Of a stretch of DNA of 37,128 bases, positions 7,543 to 16,177 are shown one piece after another (the stretch's first letter is position 1; every line of letters begins with the position of its first letter). A program made the position numbers and the translations under genes. The notes beneath the pieces were generated by a model. The model saw only the letters and a list, made by a program, of their open reading frames with translations. It searched no databases and had not been told where the DNA came from. Origin of the DNA: Bacteroidota bacterium. GTDB lineage: Bacteria > Bacteroidota > Bacteroidia > NS11-12g > UBA955. Location of the stretch: positions 1 to 37,128 of the forward strand of contig JABMMZ010000098.1 of NCBI GenBank assembly GCA_013205405.1. The letters are read 5' to 3'.

Positions 7543-9363
7543 ATGGATAGAATAAAACAACTGCCAGACAGCATAGCCAATCAAATAGCTGCTGGAGAAG
7601 TGGTACAACGCCCTGCCTCAGTTGTTAAAGAGCTTTTAGAAAACGCTATTGATGCAGAAGCTACCATTATAAAATTAATAACCAGAGAGGGCGGTACGGC
7701 ACTCATTCAAACCATAGATAATGGATTGGGCATGAGTGTTACAGATGCTCGCATGTGTTGGGAACGACATGCCACTTCAAAAATTAGCAATGCCGATGAT
7801 TTATTTAAATTGCGTAGTTTTGGTTTTAGAGGCGAGGCTTTGACCAGTATAGCTGCCATAGCCCATGTAGAAATGAAAACACGCAGAAGTGAAGACGAAT
7901 TGGGTGTATTAATTAAAATAGAAGGCAGCAAAGTAATAGAGCAAAGTGCCACAACCACTCAAAAAGGTACACAATTTTCAATTAAGAATTTATTTTATAA
8001 TGTACCTGCACGTAGAAACTTTTTAAAAAGTATTCCCGTAGAAATGCGGCATATTATTGATGAGTTTACAAGGGTGGCGATGCCGCATTACGATATAGCT
8101 TTTAGTTTATTTCATAATGATAAAGAAGTCTTTGATTTAAAACCTGCTGCGCTTGCCAACAGAATAGCGGAGTTAATGAGTAAGCGCAATACCGATGACT
8201 TTTTAGCAGTAAATGAAAAACATGATTTGGTGTCAGTAAGTGGTTTTGTAGGCAAGCCAGAAAGTGTTAAGAAAACACGTGGCGAGCAATTTTTATTTGT
8301 AAATAATCGTTTTATAAAAGATGCGTATTTAAACCATGCGATTAATAGCGCTTACGATCAATTAATAGCAAAAGATCAATTTCCAATGTATGCCTTGTTT
8401 TTAACCATAGATCCTGCCAGAATTGATGTTAACATTCATCCTACAAAAACAGAAATAAAATTTGATGATGAACGCTCGGTATATGCCTTGGTAAAATCGG
8501 CAGTAAAAAAAGCAATTGGGCAATATACAGCAATGCCCGAACTTGAGTTTGCAGATACCAATGTTTTTAATCCTGTGGCGTTTTTAAAAACAGATGCTAA
8601 GCACACTAACCAACCAGTAATAAAAACAGATAAAAACTACAATCCGTTTGAAGGTCAAAAACAATGGAGGCAAGTGCAAACTGCCCAATGGCATAAATTA
8701 TTTGATACAACAGCAGATAGCAATACGACTAATAGCCTTACAAATAGTCCTTCAGTAGATACTAGTGAATATTCTAAACTGCTTTTGTCTCAAGAAGAAA
8801 TATCGATAGATGCCCTTCAAATACAAGGAGGCTATATGGCAGCCGTTAAAAATGGGGTACTGTTAATTATTGATCAAAGAGCAGCACATGAGCGTATTTT
8901 ATTTGAAAAATATTGCCAAAATTTAATATACCGTTCGGCTACCGTTCAGCAATTATTATTTCCAAGAACCATAGAGCTTTCTGCAATTGATTATGCCATT
9001 GCGCATGAAATACTAGAAGATATAAAAGATTTAGGATTTGATGTAGCCGATTTTGGCACAAATTGTTTAATTATTAATGGTGTTCCTGCCGAAACCATTA
9101 AAGGCAGTGAGAAAGAATTATTGGAAGGTTTACTAGAAAACTATAAGCATAATACTAATACTTTTGCAGGCGATAAACGCAAAGCCTTAGCCCACTCATT
9201 GGCACAAAATGAAGCTATTTTAAGAACAAAAACATTAGCAAAAGAAGAACAAACAGAATTGATAAACCAATTGTTTAAATGTGAAATACCTTCCGTAAGA
9301 CCAAATGGCAAATCGGTATTTATAGAATTTTCTCTTTCCAAAATTACTGAATTATTCAAATAA
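7543..9363 (+). CDS. mutL: DNA mismatch repair protein MutL
   Basis: Couples MutS mismatch recognition to strand removal. The 606-aa protein has an N-terminal GHKL ATPase: ELLENAIDA at 30-38 (the catalytic and Mg sites), DNGLG at 59-63 and GFRGEAL at 94-100. The transducer domain has TRGEQ and FVNNR near 245-256. A poorly conserved linker runs from about 330 to 415, and the C-terminal dimerisation domain starts near 425. The endonuclease-like motif reads DQRAAHERILFE (444-455), with Arg in place of the usual His, and the C-terminal metal-site motifs are not obvious. I start at ATG 7543 (MDRIKQLPDSIANQIAAGE), which matches family N-termini, not at the upstream TTG. It is followed after 4 nt by a rhomboid gene. 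Confidence 0.95.
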   Translation: MDRIKQLPDSIANQIAAGEVVQRPASVVKELLENAIDAEATIIKLITREGGTALIQTIDNGLGMSVTDARMCWERHATSKISNADDLFKLRSFGFRGEALTSIAAIAHVEMKTRRSEDELGVLIKIEGSKVIEQSATTTQKGTQFSIKNLFYNVPARRNFLKSIPVEMRHIIDEFTRVAMPHYDIAFSLFHNDKEVFDLKPAALANRIAELMSKRNTDDFLAVNEKHDLVSVSGFVGKPESVKKTRGEQFLFVNNRFIKDAYLNHAINSAYDQLIAKDQFPMYALFLTIDPARIDVNIHPTKTEIKFDDERSVYALVKSAVKKAIGQYTAMPELEFADTNVFNPVAFLKTDAKHTNQPVIKTDKNYNPFEGQKQWRQVQTAQWHKLFDTTADSNTTNSLTNSPSVDTSEYSKLLLSQEEISIDALQIQGGYMAAVKNGVLLIIDQRAAHERILFEKYCQNLIYRSATVQQLLFPRTIELSAIDYAIAHEILEDIKDLGFDVADFGTNCLIINGVPAETIKGSEKELLEGLLENYKHNTNTFAGDKRKALAHSLAQNEAILRTKTLAKEEQTELINQLFKCEIPSVRPNGKSVFIEFSLSKITELFK

Positions 9364-9367
9364 AAAA

Positions 9368-10102
9368 ATGAACATACACTTAACCCCCGCAGTAAAACAA
9401 ATATTAATAGCTTGTGCAGTTTTATTTGCAGGAACATGGATTTTAAAACAAAGTAATATCGATTTAATAGAAATTTTGGGATTACATTATCCCAAAAGCG
9501 ATTTATTTAAACCTTGGCAGCTATTAACCCACATGTTTATGCATGGAGGCATATCGCACATTCTATTTAATATGTTTGCGTTAGTTTCTTTTGGTGTAGT
9601 ATTAGAGGATTTTTTAGGCACTAAAAAATTTGTCAAGTTATACTTTATTAGTGGTTTAGGGGCTTTGATAGTGCATATAGCGATGCAATTAATACAACTG
9701 CATATTGATTATGGCATGTGGATGCCCAGTTTTTATGATTTAGGTTTTACAATAGAAGGTGATAAAATTTCTGCTGATGGCATTCATATTAAATCGCAAG
9801 ATGCATTAAGAAAAGTAGGTGGAATATTAGGTGGAACAGTGGTAGGTGCTAGTGGCGCTATATATGGCGTTTCGGTGGCATTTGCATACTTGTTTCCAAA
9901 TTCTAAATTAATGCTTATGTTTATTCCATATCCAATACCAGCAAAAATACTAATACCCATTGTGGTTTTATTAGATATTTTTTTAGGATTTAGTAATTTT
10001 CAGAATGATCCTATTGCCCATTTTGCACATATTGGTGGCGCATTATTTGGTTTCTTAGTAGTATGGTATTGGCGCAAATTCGATAAGAAAACTTTTTATT
10101 AA
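9368..10102 (+). CDS. Rhomboid family intramembrane serine protease
   Basis: A 244-aa inner-membrane protein that should cleave membrane-spanning substrates within the bilayer. The catalytic pair is visible: Ser162 in GASGAIYG (160-167) and His221 in AHFAHIGGALFGF. The oxyanion-hole region HGGISHILFN gives His64 and Asn68. About six transmembrane segments are seen. A hydrophilic insertion at about 113-150 separates early membrane segments from the catalytic serine, a common Bacteroidota variant. Four nucleotides separate it from mutL, so the two are likely co-transcribed. Substrate unknown. Confidence 0.92.
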   Translation: MNIHLTPAVKQILIACAVLFAGTWILKQSNIDLIEILGLHYPKSDLFKPWQLLTHMFMHGGISHILFNMFALVSFGVVLEDFLGTKKFVKLYFISGLGALIVHIAMQLIQLHIDYGMWMPSFYDLGFTIEGDKISADGIHIKSQDALRKVGGILGGTVVGASGAIYGVSVAFAYLFPNSKLMLMFIPYPIPAKILIPIVVLLDIFLGFSNFQNDPIAHFAHIGGALFGFLVVWYWRKFDKKTFY

Positions 10103-10180
10103 TGGTAAAAATAATGCAACTATAAATTTTCTTATTTGCAAAATATTGAAGTAATGCAACCAAAAAAATTAGAACACAAA

Positions 10181-10794
10181 ATGACATTTTCAAAAATAAT
10201 AGCCCACCCATGGCATGGCTTTCAAATAGGAGAAAATGCGCCTGCAGAACTTACATTATTTGTTGAAATAGTTCCAGTTGATACCGAAAATATGAGCTTG
10301 ATAACCCTCAGGCTTATTAAAAGTAGATAGGTCACAAAAATTCTCTAATGTCTGCCCTATGCCTTATGGTTTTATTCCACAAACCTATTGCGGCCATCAT
10401 ATAGCCCAATACTGCATGCAGCAAACCAATAATTAATTATGCAAGGCGATGGCGACCCTTTATATATTTGTATTCTAACAGAAAAAACAATACCCCATTG
10501 CAATATTCTTATGCAGGCAATACCGATAGGAGGCTTGCGCATGATAGATAACAAAGAGGCAGACGATAAAGATTATAGCTGTAATGAAAAACGATGCCGT
10601 TTATGGCGAGTATAAAGATATTACAGATTGCCCACCCCAATTAATAGAAAGCCTCAAACACTATTTCTTAACCTATAAGTTAAAACCTGGGGGTTACTAG
10701 CCAAGTTGAAATTACACATATTTATAATAAGGAAGAGGCGTATGAGGTGATTAAAAATATTAGGCTGGATTATGAGGAATTGGTAAGTACTTAA
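10181..10794 (+). pseudogene. ppa: Soluble inorganic pyrophosphatase, decayed
   Basis: Piecing together all three forward frames recovers nearly the whole length of a family I pyrophosphatase: MTFSKIIAHPWHGFQIGENA, then [71 protein letters not shown], and a C-terminal VEITHIYNKEEAYEVIK ending at TAA 10792-10794. Lesions I can place: single-base losses near 10287-10290 and 10304-10309, a stop at 10434-10436 with a frame change before 10439, an extra base near 10571, and a TAG at 10698-10700 followed by another frame change. The active-site motif DGDPLD reads DGDPLY, so a catalytic Asp is lost as well. This is a long-dead copy; a working pyrophosphatase presumably lies elsewhere in the genome. 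Confidence 0.9.
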
Positions 10795-10864
10795 TTGGAG
10801 TTCTTAATTCTACAACAATATGTCGCGATTCCGTAATTATATTTCGTAAATTTCCGAAAATTCA

Positions 10865-11410
10865 TTATTCATATTTCTGTTTGCAATTATCTTTCCATGA
10901 TCTAACTACAAAATTTTTTATTTCGTTTGAGGCATTATTAAAATTATCATCCAATTTATAAGTGCCACCTTCTTTAAAATTACCTAAGTCAACTAAACCT
11001 ATTCCCCTTAATGCAAATTTTTTATTACCCTCATGCATTATTATTTTCATTTCATTGGGACTAACATCTGATGAACATCCTTTCTGATACATAATCCATA
11101 TTTCTGCTATACCATCTTTATTTAAATATGTTATTTGAAAGGTGTTTTTTAAATAGCCCATCATTAAATCAAATTCACAATTAGATTCAAAATCCTGTAT
11201 TTTCCAATATAACTGATATTTATTCTCTGTTTTATTCAGTAAATAGTCGTAAGAAAAAATCTTGGCATCCGCTTCGTGGTCTGAATATTTAATAGTTTTA
11301 CTGGGTATATATCCAGTTTCTGTTAGTATAATAATGTGTTCTCCTTTCAAGTCAATTAGTTTCTTTAGGTTTTTAATGTTTCCTTCAAAAACTATTTCTT
11401 TCGGCAACAT
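10865..11410 (-). CDS. Conserved Bacteroidota protein resembling the M949_RS01915 family, cut off from its leader
   Basis: An 181-aa open frame from ATG at 11410. It resembles a widespread Bacteroidota family annotated as M949_RS01915 surface polysaccharide biosynthesis proteins; this comes from memory, so confidence is moderate. Typical segments are GEHIIILTETGYI, FDLMMGYLKNTFQITYLNKD, AEIWIMYQKGC, DVSPNEMKIIMHEGNKKFAL and a C-terminal YKLDDNFNNAS. The same frame continues upstream through a TAA (11432-11434) into a lipoprotein-like leader, so this ORF appears to be the mature domain of a lipoprotein that has lost its signal. If translated, it would stay in the cytoplasm. Function unknown. 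Confidence 0.6.
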   Translation of the reverse strand: MLPKEIVFEGNIKNLKKLIDLKGEHIIILTETGYIPSKTIKYSDHEADAKIFSYDYLLNKTENKYQLYWKIQDFESNCEFDLMMGYLKNTFQITYLNKDGIAEIWIMYQKGCSSDVSPNEMKIIMHEGNKKFALRGIGLVDLGNFKEGGTYKLDDNFNNASNEIKNFVVRSWKDNCKQKYE

Positions 11411-11536
11411 TTCTTTACCAATACTGTTAACTTATATGGATGGTGTGGTATCTTTAATTTTTATTGTTGCTACTACAGTTTTTTTAGTATTCACTTTCCC
11501 CGAATTTTGATTGCACGCAAAACAAGAAAACAACAT
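11411..11536 (-). pseudogene. Detached lipoprotein leader of the gene at 10865-11410
   Basis: In the same frame as the downstream ORF, ATG at 11536 starts MLFSCFACNQNSGKVNTKK, with a lipobox-like segment ending in Cys. It stops at TAA 11432-11434, after which VNSIGKE leads straight into the downstream Met. The leader may originally have started further up: the frame is open to 11578 and reads IERRLYKNIFIYLMLFSCF, with ATA where a start would be expected. Confidence 0.6.
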
Positions 11537-11571
11537 TAAATAAATAAAAATATTTTTATATAATCTTCTTT

Positions 11572-12273
11572 CTATCTCTTAGGTCCCTTCGGCTGCAATG
11601 GTCTTACCTCCAAATTTACTTGATGAAAATTATCAGGTGTTTTTAAAGCATACACCATCATATCGGCTATATCTGTGGGCATAAGCATATAATCGTGCGG
11701 TTGTATATTAGGACTATTTCTAAAAAAATCGGTTTTAACAGAGCCAGGATAAACGCAAGTTACTTTAATTTTAAAATCTCTTAGTTCGCGCCAAAGACTC
11801 TCACTAAAGCCTTTCACAGCCCATTTGGTAGCACAATAGCCACTTACCATGGGCATACCTTCTAGCCCCGCTGTACTGGCAATATTCATAATATGTCCTT
11901 TGCCATTGGCTTTCATTTTAGGGACTGCCAAACGGGTGCAATAAAACATGGCGTCCACATTGGTTTGCATCATTTCATGCCATTGCTCCATGGGTAAATC
12001 CTCTACATTGCCAAAATAACCCAAGCCTGCATTGTTAATTAAAATATCAATAGGCTTGCTAGTAGCAACATCTATCTGTAAAAAAGCGCTTTCTACAGCC
12101 GCATAATTTCTAACATCAGTAGATATAAAAGTAAAATTGGGGTGGGCGTTAGAGTATGGGTTTCTACCCAAGCCAAAAACTATGGCACCATCTGCTAAAA
12201 GTTGCGTACATAAGGCTTCACCTATGCCTTTGCTAACGCCTGTTATTACAGCTATTTTCTGGTTTAAGTTCAT
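11572..12273 (-). CDS. Short-chain dehydrogenase/reductase
   Basis: A 233-aa classical SDR that oxidises or reduces an unknown substrate with NAD(P). The coenzyme motif TGVSKGIG is at 11-18, NNAG at 80-83, the active-site Ser133 sits in NIASTAG, and the catalytic pair Tyr146/Lys150 lies in YCATK. The PGSVKTDF segment near 175 is also typical. It resembles broad-specificity reductases of the YdfG/3-ketoacyl-ACP-reductase-like group; the substrate cannot be told. Its stop codon sits just upstream of the broken lipoprotein leader. Confidence 0.9.
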   Translation of the reverse strand: MNLNQKIAVITGVSKGIGEALCTQLLADGAIVFGLGRNPYSNAHPNFTFISTDVRNYAAVESAFLQIDVATSKPIDILINNAGLGYFGNVEDLPMEQWHEMMQTNVDAMFYCTRLAVPKMKANGKGHIMNIASTAGLEGMPMVSGYCATKWAVKGFSESLWRELRDFKIKVTCVYPGSVKTDFFRNSPNIQPHDYMLMPTDIADMMVYALKTPDNFHQVNLEVRPLQPKGPKR

Positions 12274-12286
12274 GTTATATTTTGTT

Positions 12287-12294
12287 CAAAAATA
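12287..12294 (-). promoter_or_regulatory. Bacteroidota -7 box for the SDR gene
   Basis: Reads TATTTTTG on the minus strand and ends 13 nt before the ATG. Confidence 0.45.
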
Positions 12295-12341
12295 ACCATT
12301 TAAAACCACACAATGAAAATTATTGATAAATAAAGATAATA

Positions 12342-13097
12342 CTATTTCAATTGAAAAATTTTAATAAAGTATTTTAAATAAATAATTATTAAGTTACTAT
12401 TTAAACCATTGGCTTTTATAGATTTCAAATTTTCCTTATTCATTAAAAAAGTACTTTTAAATCCTGAAGAACTTACGCCTCCATGCCTCATGCTTACACT
12501 TATAAAAGGAGTATACATTACCTTAGCTTTATTTACTTTAATGGTTCTAAGCAGCCAATCAAAATCACCACTAATTTTAAAGTTAGTATTAAATAGACCT
12601 ACTTTTTGCAATACTTCTTTTTTAAAGAAAAAGCCAGGATGTGGTGGCTGCATACCTAGTCTAAATTGCCAAAGTTTAAACCTAGTAGCTTTGTAGAGTC
12701 TGTATTGTTTGTTAAATATATTGTTTTTATAAATATTTACCGAACTACTAATACATTCCATGGTTTTATTATCTTCAAATAATGATTCAATATAAGCCAA
12801 TACATTATTGTCAGCATAAAAATCATCAGCATGTAAAAGCCCAATAATATCTCCTGTTGCTAGTTTTAAGCCTTTGTTCAAAGCATCGTATAAGCCTTTA
12901 TCGGGTTCAGAAACAAGGGTTGCTATTTTATATTTATAAGGCTCTATGGCTTTTAATGTAAGGTCTTTAGAACCACCATCAATTATTATATATTCAATAT
13001 TCGGGTAATTTTGTTCAACAACAGATTTTATAGTGTCAGCAATGGTTTTTTCTGCATTATAACAAATAGTAATAATTGAAAATTTAGGCTTATTCAA
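12342..13097 (-). CDS. Glycosyltransferase family 2, WcaE-like
   Basis: A 251-aa GT-A fold inverting transferase for surface polysaccharide assembly. The nucleotide-sugar segment begins FSIITICYNAEKTI, with DGGSKD at 40-45, EPDKGLYDALNKG at 64-76 and a DxD-type metal motif HADD at 89-92. PPHPGFFFKKE near 150-160 and a SGDFDWLLR segment near 176-184 recall colanic-acid WcaE-type enzymes. The start is TTG at 13097 (MNKPKFS); no ATG gives the full N-terminal strand. Eight bases overlap the upstream acetyltransferase, so they form a pair. Donor and acceptor unknown. Confidence 0.88.
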   Translation of the reverse strand: MNKPKFSIITICYNAEKTIADTIKSVVEQNYPNIEYIIIDGGSKDLTLKAIEPYKYKIATLVSEPDKGLYDALNKGLKLATGDIIGLLHADDFYADNNVLAYIESLFEDNKTMECISSSVNIYKNNIFNKQYRLYKATRFKLWQFRLGMQPPHPGFFFKKEVLQKVGLFNTNFKISGDFDWLLRTIKVNKAKVMYTPFISVSMRHGGVSSSGFKSTFLMNKENLKSIKANGLNSNLIIIYLKYFIKIFQLK

Positions 13098-13641
13098 TGA
13101 TGCGCTCCTTTACTCTTTCTGCAGGATTTCCTTTGTAAATACCATACGCTTCTAAATTAGAAGTGGCCACACTAAGCACTTGCAGAATACTATGCGTTCT
13201 ACACGTAATTCCACCACATACTATACCTTTAGCACCTATCCAAGTGCCATCTTCTAAAATAATTGGGGCTGTTATTAAATCAAAATTTTCAGATTTAAAA
13301 TTATGGTTGCCACACAATAGTAAAGCACCTTGCGATATACAAACATTACTACCAATAGAAACCAAATCAAGGTTATCTATCCATACCTGTTCACCTATCC
13401 ATACATTGCTGCCAATAGTCAATTTCCAAGGGTATTTTATATTTACGTGTGGCTTTATGAGCACATTTGAGCCTATGATTGCACCAAATAATTTTAGTAA
13501 AAATACTTTTAATCCATAATGTGGGCAGGCCGATTTAAAGAACAAATAATTGCATAAATACCAGCACATATTTTTAATAAATCCAGCACCAATTTGATAC
13601 GTAGAATTATTGAAACTAGCTAGACTTACTTTTTTTGACAT
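13090..13641 (-). CDS. WcaF-like colanic acid/capsule O-acetyltransferase
   Basis: A 183-aa left-handed beta-helix acetyltransferase. The N-terminus (NMCWYLCNYLFF ... LKLFGAIIG) and the core with WIGEQVWIDN, ISQGALLLCGNHNF and EDGTWIGAKGIVCGG match the WcaF/maltose-acetyltransferase-like group, with His in the GNHNF segment as the likely catalytic base. It probably acetylates a sugar of the same glycan built by the overlapping glycosyltransferase. It has its own -7 box upstream. Confidence 0.85.
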   Translation of the reverse strand: MSKKVSLASFNNSTYQIGAGFIKNMCWYLCNYLFFKSACPHYGLKVFLLKLFGAIIGSNVLIKPHVNIKYPWKLTIGSNVWIGEQVWIDNLDLVSIGSNVCISQGALLLCGNHNFKSENFDLITAPIILEDGTWIGAKGIVCGGITCRTHSILQVLSVATSNLEAYGIYKGNPAERVKERIIE

Positions 13642-13656
13642 TTTAGTTAACTATTG

Positions 13657-13664
13657 CAAAAGTA
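13657..13664 (-). promoter_or_regulatory. Bacteroidota -7 box for the acetyltransferase-glycosyltransferase pair
   Basis: Reads TACTTTTG on the minus strand and ends 15 nt before the ATG at 13641. It sits inside the 27-bp gap after the MmcQ-like gene. Confidence 0.45.
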
Positions 13665-13668
13665 TAAC

Positions 13669-14022
13669 TTAATTACTAAACCCTAATGCAGTTTTTGTTT
13701 TTTTTGACAAGCTATTTAAAACCAATTCATAACTGTGGTCTATTAATTCTTTAATAAAAGAATTGTTCAAATTTTCAATTTCCACCGTATTCCAATGTAC
13801 TTTACTCATGTGATAACCGGGCGTTATTTGAGGATATTTTTCGCGTAACAAAATGGCTTTTTCTGGTTCGCATTTTAAGTTGATAGAAATAAAATTATTG
13901 ATACTGCAAAGCGCAAACATTTTATCGCCAACCTTAAGTAATAATAAATCGGGTCCAAATGGGGTTCCCTCTGTAGTGCCTATTTTTCTTAAGCAATATT
14001 CTCTAAATTCTTCAATATTCAT
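13669..14022 (-). CDS. MmcQ/YjbR family protein
   Basis: A 117-aa small protein of the MmcQ/YjbR family (CyaY-like double-wing fold, suggested DNA binding, role unproven). The family pattern is clear: LRKIGTTEGTPFGPDLLLLK near the N-terminus, then INLKCEPEKAILLREKYP and the signature PGYHMSKVHWNTVEI near 68-82. Length is normal. It lies 32 bp downstream of the GSCFA gene on the same strand and may be the last gene of that operon. Confidence 0.9.
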   Translation of the reverse strand: MNIEEFREYCLRKIGTTEGTPFGPDLLLLKVGDKMFALCSINNFISINLKCEPEKAILLREKYPQITPGYHMSKVHWNTVEIENLNNSFIKELIDHSYELVLNSLSKKTKTALGFSN

Positions 14023-14054
14023 AGTTTAATTATTGATATTAAAATTTGTAAAAA

Positions 14055-14996
14055 TTATTTAAAAAAAGGAATATAACTCTGTACTTTTTTTAATTGTGCT
14101 TCTTTTGCCTCAATATATTGTGTGTATTCTTTTCCGGTTGTAGAAATAGGTTTATGGTTTTTTAATTGTAAATATTTTAAAATTTCAATAGAAATACTAT
14201 TCATATTTTGAGAGAAGTAAGCTTCTTTAAATTTATCAAAAACATAATCTATAGCCATTGCATTTGGATGGGCACAATCAGATTCGTAAAAACGGTAATC
14301 ACGCAAATCGTCTACCACTAATTCATAAGCTGGAAAATACATAATTTTAGTATTTAAAAGACTATTAATAGCTAATAACAATGTGCTTTTACTTAAATTA
14401 TTTTCGTGTACACCATCGCGCAAATGTTTAACAGGAGATACTGTAAAAACAATATTAAGAGCCGGATAATTTATTTTTAACTTGGCTAAAAGTGGAGCCC
14501 AAATAGTACTTATTTCTTCAATATTTAGTAGCCTTTTTTCAAAATTATTTTGTGGAATTTTATGGCAATTTGCCACAATAGTTTGATTGCTTTTTAAACT
14601 ATAAACCCATGCGCTGCCAAAGGTTATAAATAGCCATTTAGCCGTTTTAAGTTGTTCTTCAAAAGCTTCTTGTTTCTTGTTTAATAGGTTTAATAGGTCT
14701 GTTTTATCAGCATTAAATAACTTGCTATGGTGATGAATGCTATAGTGGTTCCCATTATTTTCTATTAAATCATTTTCCGTATATAATGTATTATTGAGGA
14801 ATCTTATAATTGGTTGTGCTAAGCTTACGGGATTAAAAATAGTACCGTTTGGATTGCTATTAATATCCAATTGTATTTCAGTTAATTTATAACTTATATG
14901 CTCTGAAAAGCATGAGCCAATAAACAATAATTTATCATTGCAATCTAATGTTTCAGCATACGGTTTTATTTGAATATTTAGATGATAAGGGTGCAT
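14055..14996 (-). CDS. GSCFA domain protein (SGNH-hydrolase-like)
   Basis: A 313-aa protein with the namesake motif GSCFSEHI at 27-34, supplying the likely nucleophile region, and a C-terminal Asp-x-x-His pair in ESDCAHPNAMA (Asp240, His243), as in SGNH/GDSL esterases. FITFGSAWVYS near 123-133 and VFTVSPVKHLRDG near 183-195 are further family blocks. No signal peptide is visible, so it is probably cytosolic. It might remove or transfer an acyl group; the substrate is unknown. Its ATG overlaps the stop of the serine-hydrolase lipoprotein by one base (TAATG), pointing to coupled translation. Confidence 0.88.
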   Translation of the reverse strand: MHPYHLNIQIKPYAETLDCNDKLLFIGSCFSEHISYKLTEIQLDINSNPNGTIFNPVSLAQPIIRFLNNTLYTENDLIENNGNHYSIHHHSKLFNADKTDLLNLLNKKQEAFEEQLKTAKWLFITFGSAWVYSLKSNQTIVANCHKIPQNNFEKRLLNIEEISTIWAPLLAKLKINYPALNIVFTVSPVKHLRDGVHENNLSKSTLLLAINSLLNTKIMYFPAYELVVDDLRDYRFYESDCAHPNAMAIDYVFDKFKEAYFSQNMNSISIEILKYLQLKNHKPISTTGKEYTQYIEAKEAQLKKVQSYIPFFK

Positions 14997-16177
14997 TATT
15001 TTAATAGTTCAGTAACAAATTCATCTCTCATATCATAGAAAACTTGACGCAAAGGTGTATTACCATTGGTGCCATAGTTTACTAAATTTATAAATATTCT
15101 ATTATTTTTAGTAGGAAAATAATGCGCATCACCACTATATCCTAGGTCGCGGCCACTATGCCCCATTCCTAAATGTCCTAAGTTTAAATGTATATATTGT
15201 TGCAGTAATCCAATACCTAAATTTCCCCTTTCATCATCGGTAATAATTGTTTGCATAAGGTCTAACGATTGTTGAGAAACCAAACGTTTTTCTATAAATA
15301 AGGCTTTAATAAATGTATGTAAATCTAACACATTGCTGTAAATGCCACCATACCCATTGCCACTGCCCGTTACCAAATTTGATACATTAATCATACTGCC
15401 GTTATTGTACAAATCATAGTAACCCTGCGCAGTATATTTTGGTAAATTTTCATGATGATGATACACTGTATTTGGCATACCTACTTTATCAATTACCATA
15501 TCACGCATTAATTTTTGATGGGGTGTGCCAGTAATTTTTTCAATCACTAAACTTAATAATAAAGTATTGGTATTGCTATAGTCACCTTGGGAAGCATTGG
15601 CTAGGTATTCAGTCATTTTTGGTTTTTTGTAGGCAAATTTTATCAAGTCTTTACCCGACCAATTTTTATTTGGATTATTGAGCACAGCTAAGTAAAAATC
15701 CCCATCTGAAATAATATCATAAATACCAGAACTGTGGCGCATTAAATCGCGAATAGTAGCTTGATTGGCATTTTCAACGTTTTCAATTATTTCCTTGTCT
15801 AACCATTGCGAAATTTTATCATCTAAATTTACTTTACCTTGTTCTCTCAATTGCATAACAACAGTAGCAAACATCATTTTTGTAATACTTGCTACTTTGC
15901 TTACAGTGCATGGTTTAAAATCTATACCCTCTGCTATATCGGCTTTACCTGCATTGCCAATCCAAGTACCATTTTCATCTTCTAATAAAACAGCTATTCC
16001 GGGTAAATCTTTCTTTTTATATTTATCTAAAATAGCTTTAAAAGCAGCGTTTTTTGGATGTTTATAACTACTATCAATATAATTGGCATTACATGTTTCT
16101 GTTTTTTCTAATTCTGCTTTTTTACAAGATAAAAAATAGAACAAAAGAATAAGAAACCAATATTTAAACTTAATCAT
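14996..16177 (-). CDS. Serine hydrolase lipoprotein, beta-lactamase/class C-like family
   Basis: A 393-aa penicillin-binding-protein/esterase-type serine hydrolase. The N-terminus has a hydrophobic stretch and a lipobox ending FLSC (Cys18), so it is likely membrane-anchored and periplasm- or surface-facing. The catalytic set is complete: Ser97-x-x-Lys100 in ASITK, Tyr200-x-Asn202 in DYSNTN, and HSG at 340-342 as the third motif. The family includes class C beta-lactamases, D-aminopeptidases and esterases; the activity cannot be told from sequence. It overlaps the upstream beta-barrel gene by 8 bases and the GSCFA gene by one. Confidence 0.88.
   Translation of the reverse strand: MIKFKYWFLILLFYFLSCKKAELEKTETCNANYIDSSYKHPKNAAFKAILDKYKKKDLPGIAVLLEDENGTWIGNAGKADIAEGIDFKPCTVSKVASITKMMFATVVMQLREQGKVNLDDKISQWLDKEIIENVENANQATIRDLMRHSSGIYDIISDGDFYLAVLNNPNKNWSGKDLIKFAYKKPKMTEYLANASQGDYSNTNTLLLSLVIEKITGTPHQKLMRDMVIDKVGMPNTVYHHHENLPKYTAQGYYDLYNNGSMINVSNLVTGSGNGYGGIYSNVLDLHTFIKALFIEKRLVSQQSLDLMQTIITDDERGNLGIGLLQQYIHLNLGHLGMGHSGRDLGYSGDAHYFPTKNNRIFINLVNYGTNGNTPLRQVFYDMRDEFVTELLK

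Noticed and set aside
10372-10554. Minus-strand 60-codon frame
   Set aside because: It is an antisense shadow of the pyrophosphatase pseudogene.
3789-11434. In-frame TAA and TAG codons in several genes, as if stop codons were reassigned
   Set aside because: Intact genes end in all three stops, a normal RF1 gene is present, large conserved genes contain no in-frame TAA/TAG, and the affected genes also carry frameshifts.
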